Assembly: GCA_028820325.1 (NCBI GenBank)
Contig: JAPPJO010000161.1
Coordinates: 1 to 64,000 of the forward strand
Reading direction: 5' to 3'
DNA length: 64,000 nt
Source: Gammaproteobacteria bacterium
GTDB lineage: Bacteria; Gemmatimonadota; Gemmatimonadetes; Longimicrobiales; Gaopeijiaceae
The notes beneath the pieces were generated by a model, which saw only the letters and a program-made list of their open reading frames with translations, was not told where the DNA came from and did no database searches. This document shows positions 16,938 through 27,300 of the stretch, in pieces (the first letter of the stretch is position 1; every line of letters starts with the position of its first letter). The position numbers and the translations under genes were made by a program.

Positions 16938-18980
16938 ATGCCCGCTTCCCCGCTTCCTGACCCCGCACTCTCGCGGCTCGCCGTCGACGCCGTGCGCGTG
17001 CTCTCCATGGACGCCGTGCAGAAGGCCAACTCCGGGCATCCGGGGGCTCCGATGGGGTTGGCGCCGGTGGGGTATCTGCTCTGGACCCGGCACCTGCGCC
17101 ACAACCCGGCGAACCCGGAGTGGAGCAACAGAGACCGCTTCGTGCTGTCGGCGGGGCACGCGTCGATGCTCATCTACTCGCTGCTGCATCTGACCGGATA
17201 CGACCTGCCGCTGGAGGAGATCCGGCAGTTCCGGCAGTGGGGTTCACGCACACCCGGGCACCCGGAATACGGGCACACGGTGGGAGTCGAGACCACTACC
17301 GGCCCGCTCGGTCAGGGAGTGGCGAATTCGGTGGGGATGGCGCTCGCCGAGCGCTGGCTGGCGCACCGGTTCAACCGGCCCGGGCACGCCGTGGTGGACC
17401 ATCACACCTGGGCGCTCTGCTCCGACGGCGACCTCATGGAGGGGATCTCGCACGAGGCGGCGGAGTTCGCCGGACACCAGCGTCTGGGCAAGCTGATCTG
17501 GGTGTTCGACGACAATCAGGTCACCATCGACGGCGGGACGGACCTCTCCTGCTCCACCGACCACGAGCAGCGCTTCCGCTCGTACGGGTGGGACGTGCGC
17601 CGGGTGGACGACGGCACCGACCTGGCCGCTCTCGACGCGGCGGTCGCGGGGGCAAGGGCGGAGACGGAGCGGCCTTCCCTGGTGGTCGTGCGCACCACCA
17701 TCGGGTACGGCAGCCCCGGCAAGGCGGGGTCGTCGTCGTCGCACGGCGCGCCGCTGGGGGTGGAGGAGGTGGGCGCCACCAAGCGCAACCTGGGCTACCC
17801 GTCCGGCGACCCCTTCCACGTGGAGGCGGAAGCGCTGGCGCACTGGCGGGAGACGGCGGCGCGGGGGGCGGGGCTGGAGGAGGAGTGGCGGGGCCGGTGG
17901 GAGGCCTACCGGGCGGAGCATCCGGCCGCGGCCGAGGAGCTGCGGGCGGCCCTGGCGGGCGAGCTGCCGGCCGACTGGGACGCGGACATCCCCGACCTGA
18001 GCGCGCCGCCGAAGCCGCTCGCGACCCGCGTGTACTCCGGGCAGGTGCTTCAGGGACTGGGCCGGCGCATCCCCAACCTGCTGGGCGGCTCGGCCGACCT
18101 GGCCGGCTCCAACAAGACCACTCTGCCCTGGGAGGACAACCTGCTCGCCGGGACGCCGGGCGCGCGCACCATCCATTTCGGCGTCCGCGAGCACGCCATG
18201 GGCGGCATCCTGAACGGGCTGGCCCTGCACGGCGGCGTGCGCCCGTACGGGGGCACCTTCCTCATCTTCTCGGACTACATGCGCCCGTCGATCCGGCTGG
18301 CGGCGCTCATGCATGTGCCGGTCACCTACGTGTTCACCCACGACAGCATCGGCGTGGGCGAGGACGGCCCCACCCACCAGCCCATCGAGCAGCTGATGTC
18401 ACTGCGCGCGATCCCGGGCGTGCTCGACCTGCGACCCGGCGACGGGCCCGAGACGGCGGAGGCGTGGCGGGCGGCGCTCGCGTACGCCGGCGGGCCCAGC
18501 TTCCTGGCGCTCACCCGCCAGGCGGTGGCGATCATCGACCGCGACGAGGCGGCCCCCGCGAGCGGGCTGCACCGCGGCGGCTACGTCCTGCTGGAAGCGG
18601 ACGGCGGCGACCCGGAGGCGATCCTCATCGCGAGCGGCTCCGAGGTGGGGGTTGCCGTGCAGGCGCGCGCGGTGCTCCAGGCGGAGGGCGTGCCAACGCG
18701 GGTGGTCTCGCTTCCCAGTTGGTTCCTTTTCTCCCGTCAGCCGCAGGGTTACCGCGACGAGGTGCTTCCTCCGGAGGTCAGGGCGCGCGTGTCAGTGGAA
18801 GCAGGAACCACGGCCGACTGGACCCGCTGGACCGGCGACCGCGGCGCCTCGGTGGGCATCGACCACTTCGGGGCGTCGGCCCCCGGTGCGGTGCTGTTCG
18901 AGAAGTTCGGGATCACGACGGAGGCGGTGGTGGCTAAGGCGCGCGCGCTGGCGAGAGTGCCGGAGCCGGTGCCGGGATAG
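16938..18980 (+). CDS. tkt: Transketolase
   Basis: 680 residues. It transfers two-carbon units in the pentose phosphate pathway using thiamine diphosphate. Visible motifs: ANSGHPGAPMGLAPVGY at the N-terminus, GHASMLIYSLLHLTGY, the TPP-binding ALCSDGDLMEGISHEA … DDNQVTIDG, HFGVREHAMGGILNG, and THDSIGVGEDGPTHQPIEQL in the pyrimidine domain. GAGGAAAGG lies before the ATG. Length and domain order are normal. It is a single gene, convergent with fic. Confidence 0.95.
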   Translation: MPASPLPDPALSRLAVDAVRVLSMDAVQKANSGHPGAPMGLAPVGYLLWTRHLRHNPANPEWSNRDRFVLSAGHASMLIYSLLHLTGYDLPLEEIRQFRQWGSRTPGHPEYGHTVGVETTTGPLGQGVANSVGMALAERWLAHRFNRPGHAVVDHHTWALCSDGDLMEGISHEAAEFAGHQRLGKLIWVFDDNQVTIDGGTDLSCSTDHEQRFRSYGWDVRRVDDGTDLAALDAAVAGARAETERPSLVVVRTTIGYGSPGKAGSSSSHGAPLGVEEVGATKRNLGYPSGDPFHVEAEALAHWRETAARGAGLEEEWRGRWEAYRAEHPAAAEELRAALAGELPADWDADIPDLSAPPKPLATRVYSGQVLQGLGRRIPNLLGGSADLAGSNKTTLPWEDNLLAGTPGARTIHFGVREHAMGGILNGLALHGGVRPYGGTFLIFSDYMRPSIRLAALMHVPVTYVFTHDSIGVGEDGPTHQPIEQLMSLRAIPGVLDLRPGDGPETAEAWRAALAYAGGPSFLALTRQAVAIIDRDEAAPASGLHRGGYVLLEADGGDPEAILIASGSEVGVAVQARAVLQAEGVPTRVVSLPSWFLFSRQPQGYRDEVLPPEVRARVSVEAGTTADWTRWTGDRGASVGIDHFGASAPGAVLFEKFGITTEAVVAKARALARVPEPVPG

Positions 18981-18989
18981 CCCTCAACG

Positions 18990-19064
18990 ACGCTTCCGAC
19001 CGCGACGCGCGGAGAGGTCACACGGTCCAGCTTGCGGGCACGGAGCAAGTCCGCGTCGGAGCGT
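18990..19064. terminator. Possible hairpin between convergent tkt and fic
   Basis: ACGCTTCCGACCGCG (18990-19004) can pair, with single-base bulges, with CGCGTCGGAGCGT (19052-19064) across a ~47-base loop. There is no run of T. Position between convergent stops suits a transcription barrier, but the long loop makes it weak. Confidence 0.25.
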
Positions 19065-19071
19065 GGCAGAG

Positions 19072-20451
19072 TCACTCTTGCTCCGCTGAACGATGGTCGA
19101 TCTCGGCCATCATGGCCTGGCTGACAAAGTCTTCGGTGCGATCCGCTTCCGCACCAAGCGTCAGCACCTCGGCGTAACGAACACGTTGGACGAAGATGCG
19201 CCTACCGTCGATCTCGACCGAGAACACCACCCCTTTTTCGTCGAATTCCCAGATGAGAAAGAGCTCAAGCGAAAAGGTCTTCCCTTCGCGACCCGCGTAG
19301 TCCCGCCAAAGAGATCTGCTCTCCAACCTGAGCCTTGGTTCGTTGGAGAGCCGAAATCCCGGCACCACCACATACTCCTTCAGGCTTTCCCACAGGCGAC
19401 TTCCGAACGAGCCTACGCCTTGGACGACGTCTCTCTGACCGCGTTTGACAAAGAACTGCCAACTGCTAGCCGCAAACAAATCACCCAAGGGCTCAAGCGT
19501 CTCCTTGACACGTTGAAACGTCGGACGAATCCGTTGGCTAACAATATCGTCCAGCAATTCGACATCGGACGCCTTCGGCTCATCAGCCCTGTGGCGTCGG
19601 ACGAAGAAAGCAATCTCCTTTCCTACATCCTCGCTCTCTCGGAGTGATTCTCCCTTCGCAGCTCGGATCGCAAGGCCAAGCGACCACAGGACACTCTCCA
19701 GCATGAACCCCTCAAGCGGCGCCATTCGACCCAGATCGGCGTTCTGCAGCGCCCCGATGTAGCGGTCCCGCTCGGCGCTCTTGATCACCATCGGAGGCAA
19801 ACCGGACCTCAGCAGAACGTAGTTGGTCAGAAGCCGCGCGGTTCGCCCATTTCCGTCATCGAACGGATGAATGCGCAGGAAATTCCAGTGTGACCGGGCC
19901 AGAAACAGCGGCAATTGCGACTCGCTCATGTCCGAGTCGCGCAAGTCGCGCCGAAAGTCATGGACCCACGCCTGCATGAGCGCCGGCGTCTCCTCGGGCT
20001 CCGCGAACCGATGGATTTCCCCGGTAGCAGTTCGTACGTGGTTCGGCTGGGTCTTGTACTCACCCGGAACGATCCGTTTCCGGGTCTGCTGCCCGTCCGG
20101 GGTCTGTGCAATGTGCCAGAACGGCTCCTTGAGAAGCATCTTGTTCAGATCCCGGATGTCGCCCTCTCCCAGGATCCGCTCTGCGGTGGCCAAGTGTCGC
20201 GTATGGTCGATAGCCACATCGTGCGCCTTCATCTCCTCGTAGTGCCGCATCGGGTGCCCACCGGATGTGCGGCCGAAGATGAGCAGCAACTCGGTCTCGT
20301 GGTAGGTAAGCGTGTTTCCCTCGATGTGGTTGCTGTTGTAGTTCCACTCGAGACGCAGTTTCCTCCACAGCCGCTCGTCATCTTCCTCACGCATGGTTGC
20401 CCGGCGTTCCCGCCATGCCGCGATCGCCACCGCCAACGCCTTCGAATCCAT
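19072..20451 (-). CDS. Fic-domain protein (AMPylator, class II)
   Basis: 459 residues. The active-site motif is complete: H195-PFDDGNGR203. The inhibitory motif S40-NHIE-GN46 precedes it, so this is a class II Fic enzyme whose N-terminal helix should hold it in check; such proteins transfer AMP from ATP to Ser, Thr or Tyr hydroxyls. The C-terminal ~180 residues carry no recognised motif; a winged-helix part around 310-360 is possible. I start at the second of two adjacent ATGs (20451), 3 bases after GGGAGG; the first (20454) abuts that site. The frame stays open to 20739 without protein character. Upstream lies the 23-bp repeat array. Confidence 0.88.
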   Translation of the reverse strand: MDSKALAVAIAAWRERRATMREEDDERLWRKLRLEWNYNSNHIEGNTLTYHETELLLIFGRTSGGHPMRHYEEMKAHDVAIDHTRHLATAERILGEGDIRDLNKMLLKEPFWHIAQTPDGQQTRKRIVPGEYKTQPNHVRTATGEIHRFAEPEETPALMQAWVHDFRRDLRDSDMSESQLPLFLARSHWNFLRIHPFDDGNGRTARLLTNYVLLRSGLPPMVIKSAERDRYIGALQNADLGRMAPLEGFMLESVLWSLGLAIRAAKGESLRESEDVGKEIAFFVRRHRADEPKASDVELLDDIVSQRIRPTFQRVKETLEPLGDLFAASSWQFFVKRGQRDVVQGVGSFGSRLWESLKEYVVVPGFRLSNEPRLRLESRSLWRDYAGREGKTFSLELFLIWEFDEKGVVFSVEIDGRRIFVQRVRYAEVLTLGAEADRTEDFVSQAMMAEIDHRSAEQE

Positions 20452-21058
20452 CATCCTCCCCCGCACGTTCCGTCCGTCTCCGTCCCCGCGGCTCGTACCC
20501 CGCCGGGCGGAGGCTGCACCAATGTGCAAACTGACACATGAGAGTTCCAAGTTCTCTCCCTCACGGCCCCAACACCCCCACCGGAATAACGCCCACGCCA
20601 TCGGGCCGCTGGTATCCGTGACCGCTGCCGGTGATGACAGCGAGCGCTGCCGGCTGACCGGTGCACCCAATCGTGGTTTTGCAACGATATCGGTCGTGCT
20701 TTTGCAATCGATGTGACCGACTATTTGCAATGCCATCAATCGTGTCTTCGCAATTCCATCAGCCGTGGATTTGCAATTCGCCCGGCTCCGCCCAGGGACA
20801 CGTTCCCAATCGGCTACAGGCTTGCAGCTAGCCCTGAACCGTGGTCCGAAGCGGCGTCCGCCAGATCACTCTGCCAGTGCCCGGCAACTCCTTACGTGCG
20901 CTTCCTGCTCGGCGGTCTCGATGGCGCGCCAAGACCGCGATTCGCGCACGCGGCTGATCGCATCCTCCGGCGGCGTGCCGAGTTCGACCATGAGCCGCGG
21001 GGTGTCGAAAGCCAGGCATCCCCCGAGACCCACCAGCATCCTGCATGGGCTGAAGGCG
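20452..21058. other. Intergenic region upstream of fic
   Basis: About 600 bases without a supportable gene. It holds the 23-bp repeat array at 20656-20790. A 57-codon minus-strand frame (20866-21039) is open but has no ribosome site. Base composition between the array and fic is otherwise ordinary, and no clear promoter is seen. Confidence 0.4.
20656..20790. repeat. Tandem 23-bp repeat array with TTGCAA core
   Basis: TTGCAA (or TCGCAA once) starts at 20679, 20702, 20725, 20748 and 20771: exactly 23 bases apart each time. A second conserved block, TCGTG or CCGTG, falls at about position 16 of the units, including a partial unit at 20656. Units 3 and 4 also share CCATCA. TTGCAA is itself palindromic. 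A constant spacing of two helical turns suggests protein-binding iterons on one face of DNA. The period is not a multiple of three, so it is not a protein repeat. It lies 228 bases upstream of fic. Confidence 0.75.
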
Positions 21059-24000
21059 CTACCTGCCGGCGACACGTCCCGCCGTCGCGAGCGCGCGGCG
21101 GACAAGGGCTTGCTCGATCATTTCAGTCGGCGACGCCGCGCCGGCGGGCGAATCGGCGCGGGCGCGCAGTGCGTCCGCGGCCTCGGCATCCGCAGACCCG
21201 CCGCCGGGCCCACCGCCCACATCCCCGACAACCCCGAGCAGAAACCGCACCATCCGCTCGTCCGGATCGAAGGGACGGCCCTGACCGAGCGATTCCGGCC
21301 ACTCGAGCGCCGTCTCCAGATGGCCACGAGCGGCCGCGCGATTCCCGGCATCGAGTTCGTCCAGCGCGGCCCCGACATGCGCGAACTCGTACAGGCGGTG
21401 GCTCTCGCGGGCGTTCTCCGAGGGAAGGACGCGCGTCTCCGCCAGAATCCGGATCGCCTCGCCGTTGTCGCCCGCCTGGAGGAGGCCGCGCACGTGGAGG
21501 AGGTCGAGGTTGAAGTCGCCCGGGAAGAGTTCCCGGCCCCGATCGGACGCCTCCAGCGCCTCCGCCCATCGTCCAGCCTCCTGCAGGTGCCGGACGAGGG
21601 CGATGCGGAGGAGACGGCTGTCGGGATCCAGGGCGGCCGCGCGACGGAAGTCCGGCCCCGGGTCACCGCCCATCGCCTCCGCCAAGTGCGCGCGCGCCGC
21701 GTACGCGGGTCCGTAGTCGGGTTCGTCGCCGAGGGCTGCCAGCACGTCGGCCGCTTCGGCGTCGCGGTCGAGCGCCCACAGGTTGAGGCCCAGCAGGTAG
21801 CGCCAGGCCCAGTGCGGGTCTTCGGCAGCCGCCCAGCGCAGCACCGGCAAGGTCTCGGGCCGGTAGGGGAAGGCGAAAGCGGGATCGACCCCGCCGCGCA
21901 GCATGTCGGCATCGTCAGCCAGGAAGGCGCGCCACGCCGCGGCCACCGGGCCGCCGGCCACCTCGTCAGCCAGCTCCAGCAGGTAGGCGGCATCGTCCGG
22001 CAGCCCGCGGTTGGCGTAGCCCACGGCGAGTTCCAGCAGCGTCTGCTCCGGATACTCGCTCCGCATCGATGCGGCGAGGCGGGCGGCGGCCCCGTCCGCG
22101 GGCTCTCCGTATCGATCGTCGCGCGCCGCGAGGTACCGTTCGGCCAGGAAGAAATGGTTGAGTGGATCAAGCTCGAGCAGCTCCGCGAGCACACGCGCCG
22201 CGCCGATCCCGTCCCCCGCCAAACGCGATGCGATCGCCAGCACTTCCCGGGCCGGAATGCTCCCCTGATCATGTTCGAGCGCCAGCGCGGCGTTGCGGCG
22301 TGCCGCCGCCAGATCTCCACCGTCGAGCGCCAGTTCCGCCAGCCGAACGCGCGCCGCGGCCCGGAAGGCCACCGACCGAGCCGCCCAGCCGAACGAGTCG
22401 AGCGCGTCGGCGCGGCGCCCCAGGGCGAGGTACAGGTTCCCGGCAAGGAAGTTGGCCTCCGGATCGTACGTGTCGAGCTGGAGCGCACGGCGCGCATGGA
22501 CGAGGCCCTCCTCGTAGCGGGCCGACCTCAGCGCCAGCGCGCCGAGACCCAGCAGCGCCTGCCGATTCCACGGTTCGGCGGCGAGCGCCCGGTCGTAGAG
22601 CGCCCGCGCCTCAGGGTAGAGCCGGCCACGCGCCAGCTCTCGTGCCTCGAACACGAGCCGATCCGTCTCCGGGAGGGCATCCCAGGCCTCGGCGTTCGTC
22701 GCGAACGGCCGGGACAGCGCGCGATCACCATCGAGTCCGCAAATCCCGCCAAACCCGGCCTCTCCCGGATTCGAGCAGCCCTCCAGACCGAGTCCGGGCG
22801 CCGAAACGCGCCAGGGGCCGTCGGGGTCCACGTCGAACTCGACCACCACCGGCTCCAGCGGTTCGAGCGCCACCGTGCGCGCCCCCACCTGTTCGCCGCC
22901 GGACCACGCAGTCACCGTGTCGGCACTTGTCCCGAAGGCCTGAACCACCACCCGAAGGCGGCCATCCTCCTGCTCGACGTGCATGGCGCCGTGGGGAGAA
23001 GCGTCGGTCAGGCCGCCGGTCCCCTCCAGCGGAAACCAGACCTCCGTCCAGCGGCTGGCCGAGAGAGGCTCGAACCCGGCCTGCGAGATGGGGTTGCGAT
23101 CCGCCCCCGGCTGGTACTGCACGTGCAGCCGCCCCGCCTGGAACTCGACATATTGCCCGTCCGTGTCGGTGAGGAGGTCCTCCCAGATCCCGCCTTCGCG
23201 CGACAGCGCCCAGAGCCACATCTTGCGCCCGGGCATCTCTTCATGCGGCGCCCAGTGTCCCCAGCCGTAACCATCGTCGTGATAGTAGCCGCCGAAGAAG
23301 TCGTTCAGCGCGCCCACGACGTGGTACGACTTGCTCCTCCCGAACGCGTTGTTGCTGTAGAAGGGCAGGAAGCGCCCGTCCTCGTCCGCGGGCCAGGAGC
23401 GCACCCGCCCGGAGTGCTCCAGGTAGGCGTTTCCGGGCACGAACAGCTCCAGGTCGTCCTGCGCGAAGGCCGCGGCCGTCATCCAGTTGTAGTAGGGCTG
23501 CTCCAGCGGGGTCGGATTGTACCAGAGAACGTGCGTCTCGAAGGCGGCCCGGTCCGGAGGCAGGCGTATCTCGACGCGCCACGGGGTGCGCGACGGGAGG
23601 TCCATGGCGCCCACGATGGCGCTCACGCTGCCGTCCGCGTTCTCCCGCAGGTCATAGTCGACGGGGGTGGCGGTGGCCGGCGTGTGCCCGATCACCCCGA
23701 AGTTGAATTCGATGCCGCCCGAGGTCCACGGGCCGCGCAGGGCGATGTCCCGGAATTTCATCACCTCGTTCCGGTAGATGAACTCGTGGCCGGTCGCCTT
23801 CACCACCGCGCCCCACACCTTGCCGCCTACTTCGGGAAGGACGAAGACCTCGATGAGATCGTTCTCCATCCGCACCACGTTCCATTCCCTCGGCTCGGGC
23901 GTCGCCGCGTATCCCTCGAAGGTGTGGTAGGGATACAGCCTGCGGTCGGTGGCGAGCACCGGCACGGGATTCGGGTCGGAGAACGGATAGGTTTCGAGGA

Positions 24001-24208
24001 CGCGCACCTCCTCGGAGATGCGGGCACGCGGCCCGGGGGGCGCGCACGAGGCGGTGATCATGACGGCGCACAGGATGCTCGTGCCCAGCAGCCCCTGTTG
24101 AACCACCGACGGCATGCGAGCGCCCGCGTGTCTCACCCATACGCGTCGTTCGACGCTGCGCTCCGGCCAAATCGCCCTGCATCCAGCCCTTCGCCAATCT
24201 GATGACAT
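21059..24208 (-). CDS. DUF5107 / TPR-repeat lipoprotein
   Basis: 1049 residues from an ATG with GAGGTGAC just upstream; an internal ATG at 24115 would start nearer the lipoprotein signal (LLGTSILCAVMITASC) but lacks a ribosome site. After the lipidated Cys comes a large beta-rich domain (WGAVVKATGHEFIYRN, RGPWTSGGIEFNFG, PYYNWMTAAAF, WGHWAPHEEMPG) that I recognise as DUF5107, linked to mutarotase-like sugar-binding folds. From about residue 480 onward the protein is a chain of TPR-type helical pairs (ARALYDRALAAEPWNRQALL, then EEGLVHARRALQLDTYDPEA). It lies 95 bases after icmF on the same strand. Probably an envelope carbohydrate-binding or scaffold protein. Confidence 0.75.
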   Translation of the reverse strand: MSSDWRRAGCRAIWPERSVERRVWVRHAGARMPSVVQQGLLGTSILCAVMITASCAPPGPRARISEEVRVLETYPFSDPNPVPVLATDRRLYPYHTFEGYAATPEPREWNVVRMENDLIEVFVLPEVGGKVWGAVVKATGHEFIYRNEVMKFRDIALRGPWTSGGIEFNFGVIGHTPATATPVDYDLRENADGSVSAIVGAMDLPSRTPWRVEIRLPPDRAAFETHVLWYNPTPLEQPYYNWMTAAAFAQDDLELFVPGNAYLEHSGRVRSWPADEDGRFLPFYSNNAFGRSKSYHVVGALNDFFGGYYHDDGYGWGHWAPHEEMPGRKMWLWALSREGGIWEDLLTDTDGQYVEFQAGRLHVQYQPGADRNPISQAGFEPLSASRWTEVWFPLEGTGGLTDASPHGAMHVEQEDGRLRVVVQAFGTSADTVTAWSGGEQVGARTVALEPLEPVVVEFDVDPDGPWRVSAPGLGLEGCSNPGEAGFGGICGLDGDRALSRPFATNAEAWDALPETDRLVFEARELARGRLYPEARALYDRALAAEPWNRQALLGLGALALRSARYEEGLVHARRALQLDTYDPEANFLAGNLYLALGRRADALDSFGWAARSVAFRAAARVRLAELALDGGDLAAARRNAALALEHDQGSIPAREVLAIASRLAGDGIGAARVLAELLELDPLNHFFLAERYLAARDDRYGEPADGAAARLAASMRSEYPEQTLLELAVGYANRGLPDDAAYLLELADEVAGGPVAAAWRAFLADDADMLRGGVDPAFAFPYRPETLPVLRWAAAEDPHWAWRYLLGLNLWALDRDAEAADVLAALGDEPDYGPAYAARAHLAEAMGGDPGPDFRRAAALDPDSRLLRIALVRHLQEAGRWAEALEASDRGRELFPGDFNLDLLHVRGLLQAGDNGEAIRILAETRVLPSENARESHRLYEFAHVGAALDELDAGNRAAARGHLETALEWPESLGQGRPFDPDERMVRFLLGVVGDVGGGPGGGSADAEAADALRARADSPAGAASPTEMIEQALVRRALATAGRVAGR

Positions 24209-24303
24209 GTCACCTCGTCCGGTATCTTCCACGTATGGCCCCTCGGTAATCTACGACCCCACGACTCTCGCCAACCTCGCGGAGATCTCCCAAAGCCCGG
24301 CCC

Positions 24304-27300
24304 CTACATGTTCCGCCGGTACTGCCCGCCCACTTCGTACAGCACGCCCGTGATCTGCCCCAGCGTACACACCTTGCAGGCCTCCATGAGCGCGGCGAAG
24401 GTGTTTCCGCCCGCCAGCGCCACCCGCCTCAGCTCGTCGAGCGCGGCGTCGGCACGGCCCCGGTTGCGCGCCCTGAAAGCCCGGTTTGACGCGATGGCGT
24501 AGTCCTTCTCTTCGGGGTTGGCGCGGATGACCTCGTCGGGAACCCGCGTGGGCGATCCCTCGGGCCCCAGGAAAGTGTTCACCCCCACGATGGGCAGCTC
24601 CCCGCTGTGCTTGCGCGACTCGTACTCGAGCGATTCGTCCTGGATGCGGCCGCGCTGGTACATGCGTTCCATCGCCCCGAGCACGCCTCCGCGCTCCGAC
24701 AGCCGCAGGAACTCGCGCATCACCGCCTCCTCCACCAGGTCGGTCAGCTCCTCGATGATGAACGAGCCCTGCAGCGGGTTCTCGTTCTTCGAAAGCCCCA
24801 GCTCCCTGCTGATGACCAGCTGAATCGCCAGTGCACGGCGCACGCTCTCCTCGGTGGGCGTGGTGATGGCCTCGTCGTAGGCGTTGGTGTGCAGCGAGTT
24901 GCAGTTGTCGCAGAGGGCGTAGAGGGCCTGCAGCGTGGTGCGGATGTCGTTGAAGGCGATCTCCTGCGCGTGCAGGCTGCGTCCCGAGGTCTGGATGTGA
25001 TACTTGAGCCTCTGCGAGCGGGCGTTGGCGCCGTACACGTGCTTCATCGCCTTCGCCCAGATGCGGCGCGCAACCCTCCCCAGGACCACGTATTCCGGGT
25101 CCATGCCGTTGGAGAAGAAGAACGACAGGTTGGGCGCGAAGTCGTCGACGCGCATCCCGCGCGAGCGGTAGTACTCGACGTAGGTGAAGCCGTTGGCGAG
25201 GGTGAGCGCGAGCTGGGTGACGGGGTTGGCGCCGGCTTCCGCGATGTGGTATCCCGAGATCGAAACCGAGTAAAAGTTCCGCACCCCTTCGTCGATGAAG
25301 TACTGCTGGATGTCGCCCATCAGCCGGAGCGCCAGCTCGATGGAGAAGATGCAGGTGTTCTGCGCCTGATCCTCCTTGAGGATGTCGGCCTGGACGGTGC
25401 CTCGGACCACGGCGAGGGTCTCGCGCCGGATGCGCTCGTAGACGTCGGCGGCAAGGACCTCGTCGCCGCTCACGCCGAGCAGCATCAGGCCGAGGCCGTC
25501 GTTGCCTTCGGGAAGCGCGCCCTGGTAGCGGGGACGCTCCACGCCGCGCTCGTGGTACAGGGCCTGGATGCGCTCCTCGACCTCGGCCTCGAGACCGTTC
25601 TCTCGTATGTGGAGTTCGCACTGCTGGTCGATGGCCGCGTTGAGGAAGAAGCCGAGCAGCATGGGCGCCGGGCCGTTGATGGTCATGGACACGCTGGTGG
25701 ACGGGTTCGCGAGGTTGAACCCGGAGTACAGCTTCTTGGCGTCGTCCACCGAAGCCACGCTCACGCCCGAGTTGCCCACCTTGCCGTAGATGTCCATGCG
25801 CTCGTCCGGATCCTCGCCGTAGAGCGTCACCGAGTCGAAGGCGGTGGAAAGCCGGTTGGCCAGGCTGGCGCGGCTGAGGAAGTGGAAGCGCCGGTTGGTG
25901 CGCTCGGGACCGCCCTCGCCCGCGAACATGCGCTGTGGATGCTCCTCCAGGCGCCGCAGGGGGAAGACCGCGGCGGTGTAGGGAAACGCCCCCGGGACGT
26001 TCTCGGTGAGCCGCCAGCGCAGCACCTCGCCCCAGTCGTGAAAGCGGGGGAGCACCACTCGCGGGATGCGCGAGCCGGCGAGCGATTCGCTGTAGAGGCT
26101 CCGCTCCACGGTCCGCCCGCGAACCTCATAGGCGTAGGTGTCGGCCTGGTAGCGGCGCTTCACCGCCGGCCATTCCTCGAGCAGGGCCAGGCTGCGTTCG
26201 TCGAGCCGCGCGCGCGTATTGCGGTAGAGGTCGATCAGGCGGGCGAGCGCTTCGTCCTCCCCATCCGCGATGTGCAGTTCGGGCGCGACTTCTTCCGTTT
26301 CGTCTCCGCCGCCAGCGTCCGGGTCGGTCCGCAGCAGCCGGATCGCCCCGTGCAGTTGATACAGCTGGCGGGCCAGCGCGGCCTGTTCGTCCACGCGGCG
26401 GCCGTAGTCGCGGCCCGCCTCCACGATCTCGGCCAGGTAGCGGGTGCGCTCGGGGGGTATCGGCGTGTGCTCCGCCCGGTCGTCGTCGACGGGGTCGCGT
26501 TCGGTCGCGAGCGCCGCGCCCGTCTTGCGCCGCAACTGGTCGAGCAGCGCCAGGTACAGGCGGTTCACGCTGGCGTCGTTGAAGCGCGAGGCCACCGTTC
26601 CGTACACCGGGAGCGCCTCGTCGGGCACGCTCCACAGGCGGTGGTTGCGCCGGTACTGCTTGCGCACGTCCCGCAGCGCGTCCAGCGCCCCTGGGCGGTC
26701 GAACTTGTTGATGGCAACCACATCCGCATAGTCCAGCATGTCGATCTTCTCGAGCTGGCTGGCGGCGCCGTATTCGGCCGTCATCACGTACAGCGACACA
26801 TCCGAATGCCCCACCACCTCGGCGCCGAACTGACCGATCCCGGGCGTCTCGATGATGACCAGGTCGTAGCCCGCGGCCTTGCAGACGTCCACCGCCTGGC
26901 GCACGTGCGGCGACAGGCCGAGCGTCGAGGCGCGGGTGGCCAGCGAGCGCATGTACACCCGCGGGCTCGCGGCGGCGTTCACCCGGATGCGGTCGCCCAG
27001 GAGCGCGCCCCCGGTCCGCCGCTTGGACGGGTCCACCGAGATGATCGCGACCCGGCCGTCCGAGGTGCCGGACAGGTAGCGCCGCACCAGCTCGTCCACC
27101 AGCGACGATTTGCCCGAGCCGCCCGTGCCCGTGACGCCCAGCACCGGCACCCGCCGGGCTGTCGCCATCTCGGCCACCATCTCCATCGCTTCGTCGGCAC
27201 CGGCGTAGCCGTTCTCGGCCGCCGAGATCAGGCGCGCCACCGCGCCCGCGTCCCCCTGCCCGAGCGCGCGCACCTCGCCCACCGGATCCTCGAGCGACGT

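Noticed and set aside
20866..21039. 57-codon minus-strand frame upstream of fic (MLVGLGGCLAFDTPRL…)
   Set aside because: Slightly protein-like, but no ribosome site, no known family and no neighbours that make sense of it.
20765..24202. Long plus-strand frame across the DUF5107-TPR gene
   Set aside because: Shadow of a well-supported minus-strand gene; no start site or recognisable fold.
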